Positions 18,629 to 26,847 of a stretch of 64,000 nt of DNA are shown here, in pieces. The stretch lies in NCBI RefSeq assembly GCF_000455265.1, contig NZ_HG005140.1, positions 702,751 through 766,750 on the forward strand, in the 5' to 3' direction. Under the pieces are notes generated by a model. That model ran no database searches. It saw nothing but the letters and a program-made list of their open reading frames with translations, and was not told the origin of the DNA. Positions within the stretch are counted from its first letter, which is position 1, and the number at the start of each line of letters is the position of its first letter. The position numbers and the translations under genes were made by a program. Source of the DNA: Paenibacillus antibioticophila. Its GTDB lineage: Bacteria > Bacillota > Bacilli > Paenibacillales > Paenibacillaceae.

Positions 18629-19044
18629 TTTTTTACCTCGTCCGCCAGCTCGTTAATGCTCTTGTCAAAGCCGTTAATCTGCTGTACCTTTTGCACCAGC
18701 GTAGCGTACTCACCAGGCAGCAGCATCTTGCGCAGACATTGGTCCGCACCCATCACCTGATAGGATTGCTGCAGCTCCGCATTCTTCAAATCCGGGAATA
18801 CGACGCTTGCGACCGCCAGCTTGGCCAAATACTCATCCGTATTCGTCTCATAGCTGACCACCCCCTTATCCTTTACCTTACGCTGGCAGGATTTACGAAT
18901 GGCTTCGTTCTCCTCCTCCGTCATGCTGCGGAGCCGCCAAGGCACGGCAGCTCCATTCTCATCTTGGAAACGATCGGAAACGACGACTTCCTCCACCTGT
19001 CCGGCGGCGGCATTTTGGGCAAAAGAAGCAGTTAAAGCACTCAT
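18625..19044 (-). CDS. tail assembly chaperone (XkdN-like)
   Basis: 139 residues: an N-terminal beta region (VVVSDRFQDENGAAVPWRLR; SMTEEENEAIRKSCQRKVKD), then YLAKLAVASVVFPDLKNAEL and LLPGEYATLVQKVQQINGFD. This is the XkdN/phage tail assembly chaperone family, which coats the tape measure before tail tube polymerisation. The stop at 18625 is preceded by the A_AAA_AAC slip site that produces the extended form. ATG 19044 follows AGGAGGAG. Confidence 0.88.
   Translation of the reverse strand: MSALTASFAQNAAAGQVEEVVVSDRFQDENGAAVPWRLRSMTEEENEAIRKSCQRKVKDKGVVSYETNTDEYLAKLAVASVVFPDLKNAELQQSYQVMGADQCLRKMLLPGEYATLVQKVQQINGFDKSINELADEVKN
18628..18634 (-). promoter_or_regulatory. -1 ribosomal frameshift site A_AAA_AAC
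   Basis: On the minus strand the last codons of the chaperone read GTA AAA AAC TAA. The heptamer A_AAA_AAC is in the correct register (X_XXY_YYZ) for tandem -1 slippage, and the zero-frame stop follows immediately. A slip puts the ribosome on CTA ATC AAC GAG, the start of a 55-codon open frame. Confidence 0.85.
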
Positions 19045-19068
19045 TCGTGAATCTCCTCCTGAATTGGT

Positions 19069-19545
19069 TTAGTTGCTTGGCTGAACCGTGCCAAACGATT
19101 CGATAATGTCATAGTCTTCAAAGGTAAACGGAATTTCCTCATCCAGCATATCATCAGCGGTCGCATCGAATTTAGCCGCGATAATGCTGTCGATGTTGCA
19201 GCCCCGCAGGAACACCGTCTGCTTGCCCGCGCCGCTCCCCGGCTGCTCATTGGTAATCATCAGATCGAACCAGAAGTCCGTCCCGTTCTTGACATAGTCC
19301 TGCATCAGATTACGGAAGAAGGAGGAGACATAATAAATCGTCAGCGTCCCCGTACCCTTCCAGCCGGCGGAACGCTGCGGTGTGCTGGTTCTGCCCAGCG
19401 TAGGCACGTCTACCTTGGTCTTCTCAATCGTAGATTCCAGTGTTTTAGCATAAAACAATTCTTCCGTACGCCCGTCGATTTTGATAAATGCCTTGGCTTG
19501 CTTGCCGCTTACGGCATCCTTCACATTAAAAAAAGAGCCTGCCAT
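19069..19545 (-). CDS. phage tail tube protein (XkdM)
   Basis: 158 residues: DAVSGKQAKAFIKIDGRTEE, FYAKTLESTIEKTKVDVPTL, QRSAGWKGTGTLTIYYVSSF and LDEEIPFTFEDYDIIESF. This is the XkdM/DUF2001 tail tube family; the protein polymerises inside the sheath. ATG 19545 follows AAGGAGG. It lies directly downstream of the sheath gene, the standard order for contractile tails. Confidence 0.92.
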   Translation of the reverse strand: MAGSFFNVKDAVSGKQAKAFIKIDGRTEELFYAKTLESTIEKTKVDVPTLGRTSTPQRSAGWKGTGTLTIYYVSSFFRNLMQDYVKNGTDFWFDLMITNEQPGSGAGKQTVFLRGCNIDSIIAAKFDATADDMLDEEIPFTFEDYDIIESFGTVQPSN

Positions 19546-19558
19546 GATTTCGTCCTCC

Positions 19559-20887
19559 TTAGTTGACCGTCACGGTCATGTAGATTTTTTCGATGCTGTC
19601 CACCGGCTGTACATTCAGGTTAATCACGACGGCATCGCCTTCGTTGCCTGGAAGCACTTCAAGGTCGCTCTCCGCATCGAAATTCTGAATCGCACCGATG
19701 CCCTGCAAGCTGCCGAGGTAGCTCAGCACTTCACCCTTCAACAAATTGCGGCCATCCGCATTGTTGCCAATCTTACCAAGGTAGCTCGAAGCAAAGGTCC
19801 GTTGCAGATCACGGGCAATCGTATCCAGCACCCGTACCACGCGGTTTTTGCTGAAATGCTTGGCTTTTTCCGGGGTAAAAGTAGTCAGTGTATTGATGTC
19901 CTGTTGGATTTGCACTTTGCCGTTGGAGGCGGTAAGCACAAGCTCCCCGTTTTGCAGCGCCTGGATCATCTCGCTATAAGTCATTTTAGGCGATACGTCC
20001 GCTGCATTCGGGATCTCCGTATAAGTAAGGGATTCGTTGACATTGGCGGCAGCCTCCATGGCCGTAATTTCCCATAGCAGGTAGATAGGCTCCACGGCCA
20101 GGCCGTCTGTCGTAATAATGCTGTTCTTCAAGCTGATAATTCCTTCGTAATTAGCTTGCGGATGATTATATAGCACAGTGACGATTTTCTTGCCTTCTTG
20201 CTCACGCAGACGCTTCGTGTAAGCTACAGCCAGTTGCTTGATCGCCGCATCATCCGTCGGCACGCCCAGCACGTCGAACTCTTCCGCTTCCAAAGCTGCC
20301 AGCGCCGCCGTCCAATCTCCGTTGCTTACCGGACCATCCACACCGCCCGCAAGCGCTGCTCCAGCCGTCTCCGTCAACTCACCGCTCCCCGTAAAGGTAA
20401 CAAAGTCGTGATTCACCAACTCTTCGATGGAACCTACGATTTGCGCGTCTACTTCTTCGCCTTCGAGCAAAGTGCGGACTTCATAGTGATCCGGCTCGTC
20501 GACGCTAGCTTGCACAATAATCTGCAGGTCGTTCCCACGCGTACCGCCATAGTTGGCCGTAGCTGTCAGTTCGCCTACCGTGGCCTTGGCCTGTTCAGAC
20601 CCCTTGGCTCCGAGCCGGTAAATGAGCACTCGGCTGGCATGAGCCATGGCGGCTGCGATATGACGGATCCTGGCATCGGCTGCTCCGAAGCCCAGCAGCT
20701 TCTCTGCATTTTGCAGAAAGGATTCCGCCTCCAATTTGATAACTCCCTCAGGGCCCCAAGGCAAGGGTGCCGGGAAAGCAGCCACCCCTCGTTCCCCCAC
20801 TGTACCCACTGCACGGGCCGCTGATTTAAAGTTGATATACGTCCCCGGGGATACTTTATTTTGCGTTGTCCATGTGCCATTAGCCAT
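19559..20887 (-). CDS. phage tail sheath protein (XkdK)
   Basis: 442 residues. The N-terminus KVSPGTYINFKSAARAVGTV and GVAAFPAPLPWGPEGVIKLE is typical of PBSX sheath proteins. Later motifs are LTATANYGGTRGNDLQIIVQ and, near the C-terminus, DTIARDLQRTFASSYLGKIG and GNEGDAVVINLNVQPVDSIE. Sheath subunits contract to drive the inner tube into the target envelope. This gene identifies the block as myovirus-like rather than siphovirus-like. ATG 20887 after GAGGAG; it overlaps the end of the small upstream gene by 8 bases. Confidence 0.93.
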   Translation of the reverse strand: MANGTWTTQNKVSPGTYINFKSAARAVGTVGERGVAAFPAPLPWGPEGVIKLEAESFLQNAEKLLGFGAADARIRHIAAAMAHASRVLIYRLGAKGSEQAKATVGELTATANYGGTRGNDLQIIVQASVDEPDHYEVRTLLEGEEVDAQIVGSIEELVNHDFVTFTGSGELTETAGAALAGGVDGPVSNGDWTAALAALEAEEFDVLGVPTDDAAIKQLAVAYTKRLREQEGKKIVTVLYNHPQANYEGIISLKNSIITTDGLAVEPIYLLWEITAMEAAANVNESLTYTEIPNAADVSPKMTYSEMIQALQNGELVLTASNGKVQIQQDINTLTTFTPEKAKHFSKNRVVRVLDTIARDLQRTFASSYLGKIGNNADGRNLLKGEVLSYLGSLQGIGAIQNFDAESDLEVLPGNEGDAVVINLNVQPVDSIEKIYMTVTVN

Positions 20888-21080
20888 GTTCCTTCACTCC
20901 TCTTTGAATAAATGATTGCACGGCCTGCTCGGCTTGAGCCGCCGTATAAACTCCCTCATCCGTTAGTGCCACGTGCAGGACATCCTTCTCCACACCACTG
21001 AAACGGCCTGCTGCCAGCAATTGTGCTTTGGAGTAAGTCCGCTGCACAGGCTGGGCTGTCTTTTTCTTCTTAAACACCAT
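20880..21080 (-). CDS. YqzN/YkzM-type small phage protein
   Basis: 66 residues with a lysine-rich start (FKKKKTAQPVQRTYSKAQLL), then AAGRFSGVEKDVLHVALTDE and YTAAQAEQAVQSFIQRGV. This resembles the YqzN/YkzM small proteins that lie just upstream of the sheath gene in PBSX and skin elements; their role is unknown. ATG 21080 follows GGAGGGAG and overlaps the stop of the previous gene. Confidence 0.75.
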   Translation of the reverse strand: MVFKKKKTAQPVQRTYSKAQLLAAGRFSGVEKDVLHVALTDEGVYTAAQAEQAVQSFIQRGVKEHG

Positions 21081-21513
21081 CTTTAAGCTCTCCCTCCTGC
21101 CGGAGCTTTCCCATCTTGATCTCTTCGCCAGCCGGCGACCAGACGATTTGAGTAAATGTCAGCTGCACAAGCAGCCGCCCATCCTCCTGCCACTGTGCTG
21201 CCAAGGCCGCGCCCGGCATCAGACCATCACCTGTGCCAAAATCAGCAAGCAGCTCATAAAGGCGCTCTGCCATGTCATAGGTAGACACCCGGCTATCCGC
21301 TCCGCCTGGAACGAATTGTACCTCCAGCGAATGGGTACGCTTGTACCTTCGATGAAGCTCTCGGCTCTGCTCCGACTTCGCCAGTTGTACGAGCAAATAG
21401 GACTCTTCCGTCTCCCCAGGCTGCTTCTCCGTATGCACGGGGACCTCCGGGATACCGGCGGTGAGCACATGAGCCAAGCTCTGTACAACGTCCTTCAAAG
21501 TCATCTGTGTCAA
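21070..21513 (-). CDS. phage tail terminator/completion-like protein
   Basis: 147 residues: MTQMTLKDVVQSLAHVLTAG, then IPEVPVHTEKQPGETEESYL, HSLEVQFVPGGADSRVSTYD and AERLYELLADFG. The fold pattern (an N-terminal helix followed by alternating strands) and the position directly upstream of sheath and tube match tail terminator proteins (DUF6838-like). TTG 21513 has AGGTGA 7 nt upstream; the longer frame starting at 21546 lacks a Shine-Dalgarno. This is the first intact gene of the tail block; no capsid, portal or terminase gene precedes it. Confidence 0.75.
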   Translation of the reverse strand: MTQMTLKDVVQSLAHVLTAGIPEVPVHTEKQPGETEESYLLVQLAKSEQSRELHRRYKRTHSLEVQFVPGGADSRVSTYDMAERLYELLADFGTGDGLMPGAALAAQWQEDGRLLVQLTFTQIVWSPAGEEIKMGKLRQEGELKDGV

Positions 21514-21515
21514 AA

Positions 21516-21728
21516 TACAATCACCTGCTTTCGACTTCACTTGCATTTGCTGTCTCTGCCTTGTTCCAGACGTTTCACGATCTGTTGTTCTGTGGGAGCG
21601 GGACCTCGACTTGCCTTATGCTGAGAGCGCCCTTCCTCTATAGCGCCTGCGAGGGTTCGTTGAACCGGTGCAAGGGTCCCGCCAAACACGAACAGCCGGT
21701 CCAAATGCCTGGAACCGGCGAGAAAACA
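21516..21728 (-). pseudogene. possible remnant of an upstream phage gene
   Basis: An open minus-strand stretch ends GRSQHKASRGPAPTEQQIVK plus RLEQGRDSKCK, with stop at 21537, just upstream of the tail terminator gene. The hydrophilic helical ending looks coding, but no start with a ribosome site is visible and a terminator hairpin precedes it. It may be the tail end of a deleted phage gene. Weak call. Confidence 0.25.
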
Positions 21729-21761
21729 GCAGGGCCGTAAAGGTCTCATTCACGGCCCTGC
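21721..21761 (-). terminator. terminator separating subtilase remnant from tail operon
   Basis: A perfect 10-bp inverted repeat (GCAGGGCCGT with ACGGCCCTGC) around a 13-base loop is followed on the minus strand by TGTTTTCT. It would stop transcription coming from 22.5 kb and isolate the tail operon. Confidence 0.6.
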
Positions 21762-22009
21762 GCAAGCTTTATGTTGTTGTATCCTTCTTCGGCTACACTA
21801 TCATTTTATCGCAGATTTCCGGTCGCCAGCGGCCTGTGAACAGACAAACATGAGCCACGGATCGGACAGGAAGAGGACAGATAGGCGAACAAGCGAAACA
21901 GGTAAGGCCCCATAACCCATGTCTACACCCGTTGGTAAGGGACACCGTATTGGTCGATTGCTTTCTGATAATTGAGATCGTGAGGTGAGCAATGGTGTAT
22001 TGTACAATT

Positions 22010-22480
22010 TCAATCCGTTCTTCGATCTCATTACCAGGTGCAACAACATCCAGTTCTTGCCCGTTACTAGAATATGGTGCTACCCTAAAAGATTTCTTTA
22101 CAGCACCTACCGAAACAACTTCGGAAAATAAAAATACCGGCATGTTTGGCCCTTTGTATTGACTCGTGCAAAATTTCACTATACTATGTTCCACCAAAAC
22201 TAATAGATATTATATCCATCCCATTATCTATTGCCCAATTTATACCTTCAACGACTTGACTATACCTTCCGTTCCCAGTTGAATCTAGCACCTTTACTGC
22301 ATATATTGATGCATTTGGCGCTACACCTACCACTCCACTCCATTTAATTGAGCTCCGATAATCCCTGCAACATGAGTACCGTGTCCATTGTCATCATAAT
22401 AGGAGAATGTATCCTCAATAAATGAAACTCCACCAAAATCAGAGTCTTCTCCTTCGATTAATTTGTCGTGGTATCACTTC
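22010..22480 (-). pseudogene. decayed subtilisin-family (S8) protease
   Basis: Fragments of an S8 protease are readable on the minus strand. HDKLIEGEDSDFGGVSF leads to [15 protein letters not shown], which holds the catalytic His motif. After a frameshift come [20 protein letters not shown] and [17 protein letters not shown], followed by a stop near 22193. A further fragment, SEVVSVGAVKKSFRVAPYSS with NGQELDVVAPGNE, lies after a deletion that removed the Asn region. The Asp-box start and the catalytic Ser GTSMA region are missing. Borders are approximate. It is a dead gene. Confidence 0.75.
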
Positions 22481-22507
22481 ATAGCTATCAGAGTTTCCCT
22501 TCAAATT

Positions 22508-22537
22508 TTGACTCACTAGGTAAAACTCAATTATAAT
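22508..22537 (+). promoter_or_regulatory. sigma-A promoter of marR operon
   Basis: TTGACT (22508-22513), an 18-bp spacer and TATAAT (22532-22537) give a good vegetative promoter 43 bp before the MarR start. Confidence 0.7.
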
Positions 22538-22561
22538 AATTACTAATAGTGTTAGCTAATT
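22538..22561 (+). promoter_or_regulatory. candidate MarR operator
   Basis: An imperfect palindrome (AATTACTAA, 5-bp spacer, TTAGCTAATT) lies right after the -10 box, where a MarR dimer would block transcription of its own operon. Assigned from position and symmetry only. Confidence 0.45.
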
Positions 22562-22579
22562 ACTTGGAGGAAATTGAAC

Positions 22580-23014
22580 ATGAATTATGAGGCTACTGCC
22601 GACGAAATTCTTCAAGTCTTGGAGGCTTTGTCGCGCAATTCTCCGCTTAAACAGATTGGCGAGCTGTCCAAGGGGGAAGTTTTTCTGCTGAGTTATTTGC
22701 ATTCCTACAGCGGGACTGCCAGATCAAACGTGCTTAGTGAGGCTTTGGGGACCAGCACAGCCCGGATTGCGGCAGCCGTGAAGAGCATGGAACGCAAGGG
22801 ATGGGTGTATCGGGAAGTCGATCAGGAGGACCATCGGAAGACGATTGTGCATCTAACTCCGGAAGGAGAAGCGCATGTATTAGAATATCGGCGGCATGTA
22901 CGCAACGCCTTGAAGGATTTGCTTGAAGCACTTGGCGAGCAGGATACCCGGGAGTATCTGCGGATTGCCTGCAGGATGAATGAAATAGCTGCCAAAATGC
23001 ACTCTGATTCGTAA
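22580..23014 (+). CDS. MarR-family transcriptional regulator
   Basis: 144 residues of winged-helix MarR fold: a helical N-terminus, GTARSNVLSEALGTSTARIA as the helix-turn-helix, and the wing EVDQEDHRKTIVHLTPEGEA with the conserved DxRxxxVxLT-type pattern. The C-terminal dimer helix contains YLRIACRMNEIAAKM. MarR dimers repress their own operon and nearby genes until a ligand or oxidant releases them. ATG 22580 has GGAGG at 9-nt spacing; the TTG at 22574 is too close. A zinc-ribbon membrane protein gene follows 19 bases later and the chaperone operon after it, so all may be co-transcribed. Confidence 0.88.
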   Translation: MNYEATADEILQVLEALSRNSPLKQIGELSKGEVFLLSYLHSYSGTARSNVLSEALGTSTARIAAAVKSMERKGWVYREVDQEDHRKTIVHLTPEGEAHVLEYRRHVRNALKDLLEALGEQDTREYLRIACRMNEIAAKMHSDS

Positions 23015-23033
23015 TTAAAAGGAGCTCGGGGAC

Positions 23034-23426
23034 ATGAAAGAACGAATACGTCAATGGATGTTGGGCCGTTACGGGGTAGACCAGTTTGGGCAATTCTTAA
23101 ATATCACCGCTTTAATCATGGTCGTGCTGGGAAGCTTCTTCTTCCGGTTGCTGGCAACCTTCGGCTTTGCACTGATCCTCTATCAGACCTTCCGAATATT
23201 CAGCCGCAACATCGGAAAACGCAGCCAGGAAAATCTGGCCTATATCTCACTGCAACGAAAGATCACCGGAAGGTTTAAATCAGCTGTACAGCAGGTAAAG
23301 CAATCGAGAACTCACCGGTTCTACAGCTGCCCTTCCTGCAAACAGAAGGTGCGGGTCCCGAAGGGGAAGGGGAAGATTATGATTACCTGTCCGAAATGCA
23401 GAGCGCAATTCGAGAGGAAGAGCTAG
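23034..23426 (+). CDS. zinc-ribbon membrane protein
   Basis: 130 residues. Two adjacent hydrophobic segments (~22-55, LNITALIMVVLGSFFF and LATFGFALILYQTF) make a membrane hairpin. A basic linker leads to a C-terminal zinc ribbon with two CxxC pairs (YSCPSCKQKVRVPKGKGK; ITCPKCRAQF). The ribbon probably faces the cytoplasm and may bind protein or nucleic acid. It ends 3 bases before the DUF5685 gene, which suggests a shared role with the J-domain/Hsp70 genes that follow. No known function. Confidence 0.75.
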   Translation: MKERIRQWMLGRYGVDQFGQFLNITALIMVVLGSFFFRLLATFGFALILYQTFRIFSRNIGKRSQENLAYISLQRKITGRFKSAVQQVKQSRTHRFYSCPSCKQKVRVPKGKGKIMITCPKCRAQFERKS

Positions 23427-23429
23427 CCT

Positions 23430-24257
23430 ATGTTTGGATATATCATGATTAACCCCAAGCAGTTGAGCGAGAGTGATAAGCAGCGGTATCAGGCGATGTA
23501 TTGCGGACTGTGCCGCGTGCTTGATGAAAGACATGGCAAATGGGGGCGCACGACACTTACCTATGACTTGACCTTTGTAAGCATGCTGCTATCCTCGCTC
23601 TACGCTCCCCAAGAGGAACAAGCTATGCAGCGTTGTCTGATCCACCCTGTCCGCCAGCTTCCCTATATAACGACGGAGATAACTGAATATGCGGCGGATA
23701 TGAACCTTGTACTTGCGTATTATAAGGCGCTTGATGATTGGAATGATGACCGCAGTTTGACGGCAAAAAGCCTCCTTAAGTTGCTGGAGCCCGGCATGAA
23801 GAAGGTTGAAGCGCGCTGGCCCGGCCAGTGCACCACGATTAGAGATTCGCTGGCTTTGCTGACACAGATGGAGCAGGCGAACGAGCTCAACCCGGATTTG
23901 CCGGCAAATGTCTTCGGAGAAGTCATGGGCAAGCTGCTGGTGATCAAGGAGGATGAATGGTCGGCACAGCTGTATCGTCTGGGTGCCGCCTTGGGCCGTT
24001 TTATATACATTATGGATGCCAGCATGGATCTTGCTTCGGACTTGAAGCATGGCCGTTATAATCCTTTGACCGCCCAGAGCAACATAGATCACAGCCTGTT
24101 ACTGACGATGCTGATCAGCGAATGCACCCAGGAGTTCGAAGCACTTCCCCTGCAGCGCGATCAGGATATTCTCCGCAATATCCTATATTCCGGCGTATGG
24201 ATGAAATTTAAGCCGAGAAAAGAAGAGGTAAGTAAACATCATGAGCGATCCCTATAA
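23430..24257 (+). CDS. DUF5685 family protein
   Basis: 275 residues, all-helical. The N-terminus has [20 protein letters not shown], a Cys-rich motif found in DUF5685. Two Asp-rich stretches are striking: [17 protein letters not shown] (~100) and [20 protein letters not shown] (~195). They recall the paired metal-binding motifs of isoprenoid-synthase-like folds, but catalytic function is not established. The gene overlaps the J-domain gene by 17 bases, so the two are translationally coupled and likely co-operate. A 53-bp piece of this gene is duplicated at 8572. No signal peptide. Confidence 0.8.
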   Translation: MFGYIMINPKQLSESDKQRYQAMYCGLCRVLDERHGKWGRTTLTYDLTFVSMLLSSLYAPQEEQAMQRCLIHPVRQLPYITTEITEYAADMNLVLAYYKALDDWNDDRSLTAKSLLKLLEPGMKKVEARWPGQCTTIRDSLALLTQMEQANELNPDLPANVFGEVMGKLLVIKEDEWSAQLYRLGAALGRFIYIMDASMDLASDLKHGRYNPLTAQSNIDHSLLLTMLISECTQEFEALPLQRDQDILRNILYSGVWMKFKPRKEEVSKHHERSL

Positions 24258-24960
24258 AATCATGGAGTTGACCCCCTCTGCCTCGGAAGAGGAGATTAAA
24301 CAGGCCTACCGCAGGCTGGCCAAAAAGTACCATCCCGATCTCAACCCCGGGAATGAGTCGGCCAAGGTTAAGATGCAGCAGATTAATGCGGCCTATGAGC
24401 AAATCAAACTGGAGCGCGAGGGAGGGACAAGCGGCGCCTCCGCCGGGCAGACGAGAGCCGGGGCCTCCGGTCCTCAAGGCTATGGACAGGCGGGGAACCC
24501 CTTTGGACAAGGGAATCCTTACGGACAAGGCAATCCGTTTGAGGATGGTGATTTTTATAAGCAATTTAATGATCTTTTTGGAAAGGCCCGGCAGGAACCG
24601 TACAAAGCAAGCTCTCCCAGAATGCAGGCTGTGTTCAATTTCATCGAACGCAACCAATACCAGGAAGCCCTGCGCACCCTTTCGGAAATGGAACGGGATG
24701 ATGAATGGTTCTACGCCAGTGCCATTGCCCATGCAGGAGCCGGAAATCGTATTACCGCTTTGAATCATGCACAGGAAGCTGTACGTCTCAATCCTAACGC
24801 AGAGGAATATCTCACCCTGCTTGAACAATTTCAAAAAGGCATTTTCAATTACCGTCAAGCCGGACAAGGCTATGGCTTCGATATGAATCCCTTATCCAAA
24901 ACCCTGCTGCAATTTTGCGCACTACAATTTTTCTGTCTATGCTGCTGTCGGCCGTGTTGA
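24241..24960 (+). CDS. J-domain (DnaJ-like) co-chaperone
   Basis: 239 residues. Residues 1-65 form a J-domain ([36 protein letters not shown]) with the essential HPD. A Gly/Gln-rich linker with repeated GQGNP units (~80-105) follows, then a short helical TPR-like region ([40 protein letters not shown]) and a Cys/Phe-rich hydrophobic end ([10 protein letters not shown]) that may anchor it to the membrane. There is no zinc-finger or DnaJ C-terminal domain, so it is not the housekeeping DnaJ. It overlaps DUF5685 and precedes an Hsp70 gene by 47 bases, forming a dedicated Hsp40/Hsp70 pair. Confidence 0.88.
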   Translation: MSDPYKIMELTPSASEEEIKQAYRRLAKKYHPDLNPGNESAKVKMQQINAAYEQIKLEREGGTSGASAGQTRAGASGPQGYGQAGNPFGQGNPYGQGNPFEDGDFYKQFNDLFGKARQEPYKASSPRMQAVFNFIERNQYQEALRTLSEMERDDEWFYASAIAHAGAGNRITALNHAQEAVRLNPNAEEYLTLLEQFQKGIFNYRQAGQGYGFDMNPLSKTLLQFCALQFFCLCCCRPC

Positions 24961-25007
24961 TGACCAGGCATCGGCATAACCTACTCAGATGGAGGTACCG
25001 GAACAAT

Positions 25008-26714
25008 ATGGGAAAAGTAATAGGCATTGACTTAGGGACTACGAACTCTTGTGTGGCTGTTATGGAGGGAGACAAGCCCGTAATCATCCCCAGCAAAGAA
25101 GGAGGACGAACCATGCCCTCCGTCGTAGCCTTCGCCAAAAATGGAGACCGTCTGGTCGGACAAACCGCATTGCGGCAGTCCGTCATTAACAGCAGCCGAA
25201 CGATCATGTCAATCAAGAGACAAATGGGAACGAAGCACGTCGTTAACATTGATGGGCGAGAATACAGACCACAAGAAATATCGGCGATGGTCTTGAAGAA
25301 GCTGAAGGAAGACGCGGAGGAATTTTTGGGAGAAAAGGTTTCGGATGCGGTTATTACCGTTCCCGCTTATTTCACCGACGCTCAGCGTCAAGCCACTAAG
25401 GATGCCGGACGTATCGCAGGGCTGGAAGTCCAGCGGATTATTAACGAGCCTACCGCTGCAGCAGTAGCTTATGGGGTAGACAAGGAGCAATCCCAGAAAA
25501 TCATGGTCTATGATCTGGGCGGCGGTACCTTTGATGTCTCGATCCTGGATATTAATCATGGAGTCATCGAGGTGTTGGCAACTTCAGGCAACAACCACCT
25601 AGGCGGCGATGATTTTGACCAATGTGTAGTGGAATATTTACTGGAGGAATTCAGACGGGAGCATCACTTGGACCTAGCTGCCCACCCAACCGCTATGCAG
25701 CGTGTGAAGGAAGCAGCAGAAAAGGCAAAGATCGAGCTTTCCGGTTCTGTCAGTACAGAAATAAATCTCCCTTATATTGCTGATGCAAAGGGCGCTCCGC
25801 TGCACATGGAGATCACGCTGACCCGAACTAAATTCAATGAACTAACCAGTCATCTGGTCAAGGCAAGTCTGATTCCGGTACGGCAAGCGCTGGAGGATGC
25901 GGGCGTGAAAGGCGAGGATATCGACAAAGTACTGCTTGTTGGAGGCTCCAGCCGAATTCCGGCCGTCCAGGAGACGGTGAAGAGTATCACGGGAAAAGAG
26001 GGCTTCAAAGGAATTAATCCCGATGAATGCGTCGCGATGGGAGCTGCACTGCAGGGCGGAGTCTTGATCGGTTCGGTGACAGGGCTTCTATTGCTCGACG
26101 TCACTCCTTTGTCGCTCGGCATCGAAACGGTAGGAGGAAGATTTACTCCCGTTATTGACCGGAATACTTCCATCCCTATTTCCAAAAGCCAGATTTTCAG
26201 TACGGCGGCAAACTTTCAGACATCCGTGGAAGTCCATGTGCTGCAGGGAGAGCGTCCGCTAGCCAAACAAAACAAAACGCTGGGCAAATTTAAGCTAAAG
26301 GGGATCCAGCGCGCGCTCCGCGGAGTACCTCAGATCGAGGTTACCTTTACTATCGATACCAATGGCATCGTAAATGTAAGTGCCAAGGACCTGGGCACCG
26401 GCAAACAGCAAGAAATCACGTTGACTGATTCCTCCAATATGAGCGACCTCGAAATTGAACGGGCCATTCGGGATGCCGAACAGCATGCCGCCGAAGACGC
26501 TCAATTGCATCATGAGAGCGAAGTTCGCAGCCGTGCGGACCATTTGATCGTTCAAGCACAGACCCAGGAGAAAAAGAAGCTGGACAAGGAATTGAAGGCA
26601 CAGCTGGCCTCCGCCATGAAAGACACGAAGAAGGCGCTGCGCGGGAAGGATTATGATCTCATCTCGTCAGCCAGTGACCGGCTTGAGCAAGTGTTACAGA
26701 ACATCGGCGCTTGA
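25008..26714 (+). CDS. Hsp70 (DnaK-like) chaperone, second copy type
   Basis: 568 residues. The ATPase domain carries [18 protein letters not shown], the phosphate 2 motif [16 protein letters not shown] and the adenosine motif [17 protein letters not shown]. The substrate-binding beta domain begins at [20 protein letters not shown], and a shortened helical lid follows. It is about 40 residues shorter than housekeeping DnaK and lacks the Gly-rich tail and EEVD-like end. It is not next to hrcA/grpE, and its J-protein partner is encoded directly upstream, so it is probably a specialised Hsp70. ATG 25008 lies after GGAGG at a rather long 12-nt spacing; the longer in-frame extension overlaps the upstream gene and has no ribosome site. 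Confidence 0.88.
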   Translation: MGKVIGIDLGTTNSCVAVMEGDKPVIIPSKEGGRTMPSVVAFAKNGDRLVGQTALRQSVINSSRTIMSIKRQMGTKHVVNIDGREYRPQEISAMVLKKLKEDAEEFLGEKVSDAVITVPAYFTDAQRQATKDAGRIAGLEVQRIINEPTAAAVAYGVDKEQSQKIMVYDLGGGTFDVSILDINHGVIEVLATSGNNHLGGDDFDQCVVEYLLEEFRREHHLDLAAHPTAMQRVKEAAEKAKIELSGSVSTEINLPYIADAKGAPLHMEITLTRTKFNELTSHLVKASLIPVRQALEDAGVKGEDIDKVLLVGGSSRIPAVQETVKSITGKEGFKGINPDECVAMGAALQGGVLIGSVTGLLLLDVTPLSLGIETVGGRFTPVIDRNTSIPISKSQIFSTAANFQTSVEVHVLQGERPLAKQNKTLGKFKLKGIQRALRGVPQIEVTFTIDTNGIVNVSAKDLGTGKQQEITLTDSSNMSDLEIERAIRDAEQHAAEDAQLHHESEVRSRADHLIVQAQTQEKKKLDKELKAQLASAMKDTKKALRGKDYDLISSASDRLEQVLQNIGA

Positions 26715-26778
26715 CCATTCAAGCGGAGCGGCTTCCGTCCGTGGCGGAAATAGATGCCAGAACGTCATTAAAATTGCT

Positions 26779-26821
26779 AAGAGCCAGCCAAGAATAACAT
26801 CTCTTGGCCGGCTCTTTTTTC
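26779..26821 (+). terminator. terminator after Hsp70 gene
   Basis: AAGAGCCAGCCAAGA pairs with TCTTGGCCGGCTCTT (one A-G mismatch) around an 8-base loop, followed by TTTTTT. It separates the chaperone operon from the convergent histidine operon. Confidence 0.88.
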
Positions 26822-26847
26822 AAAATTTCCTAATTCATCTTGCTAAG

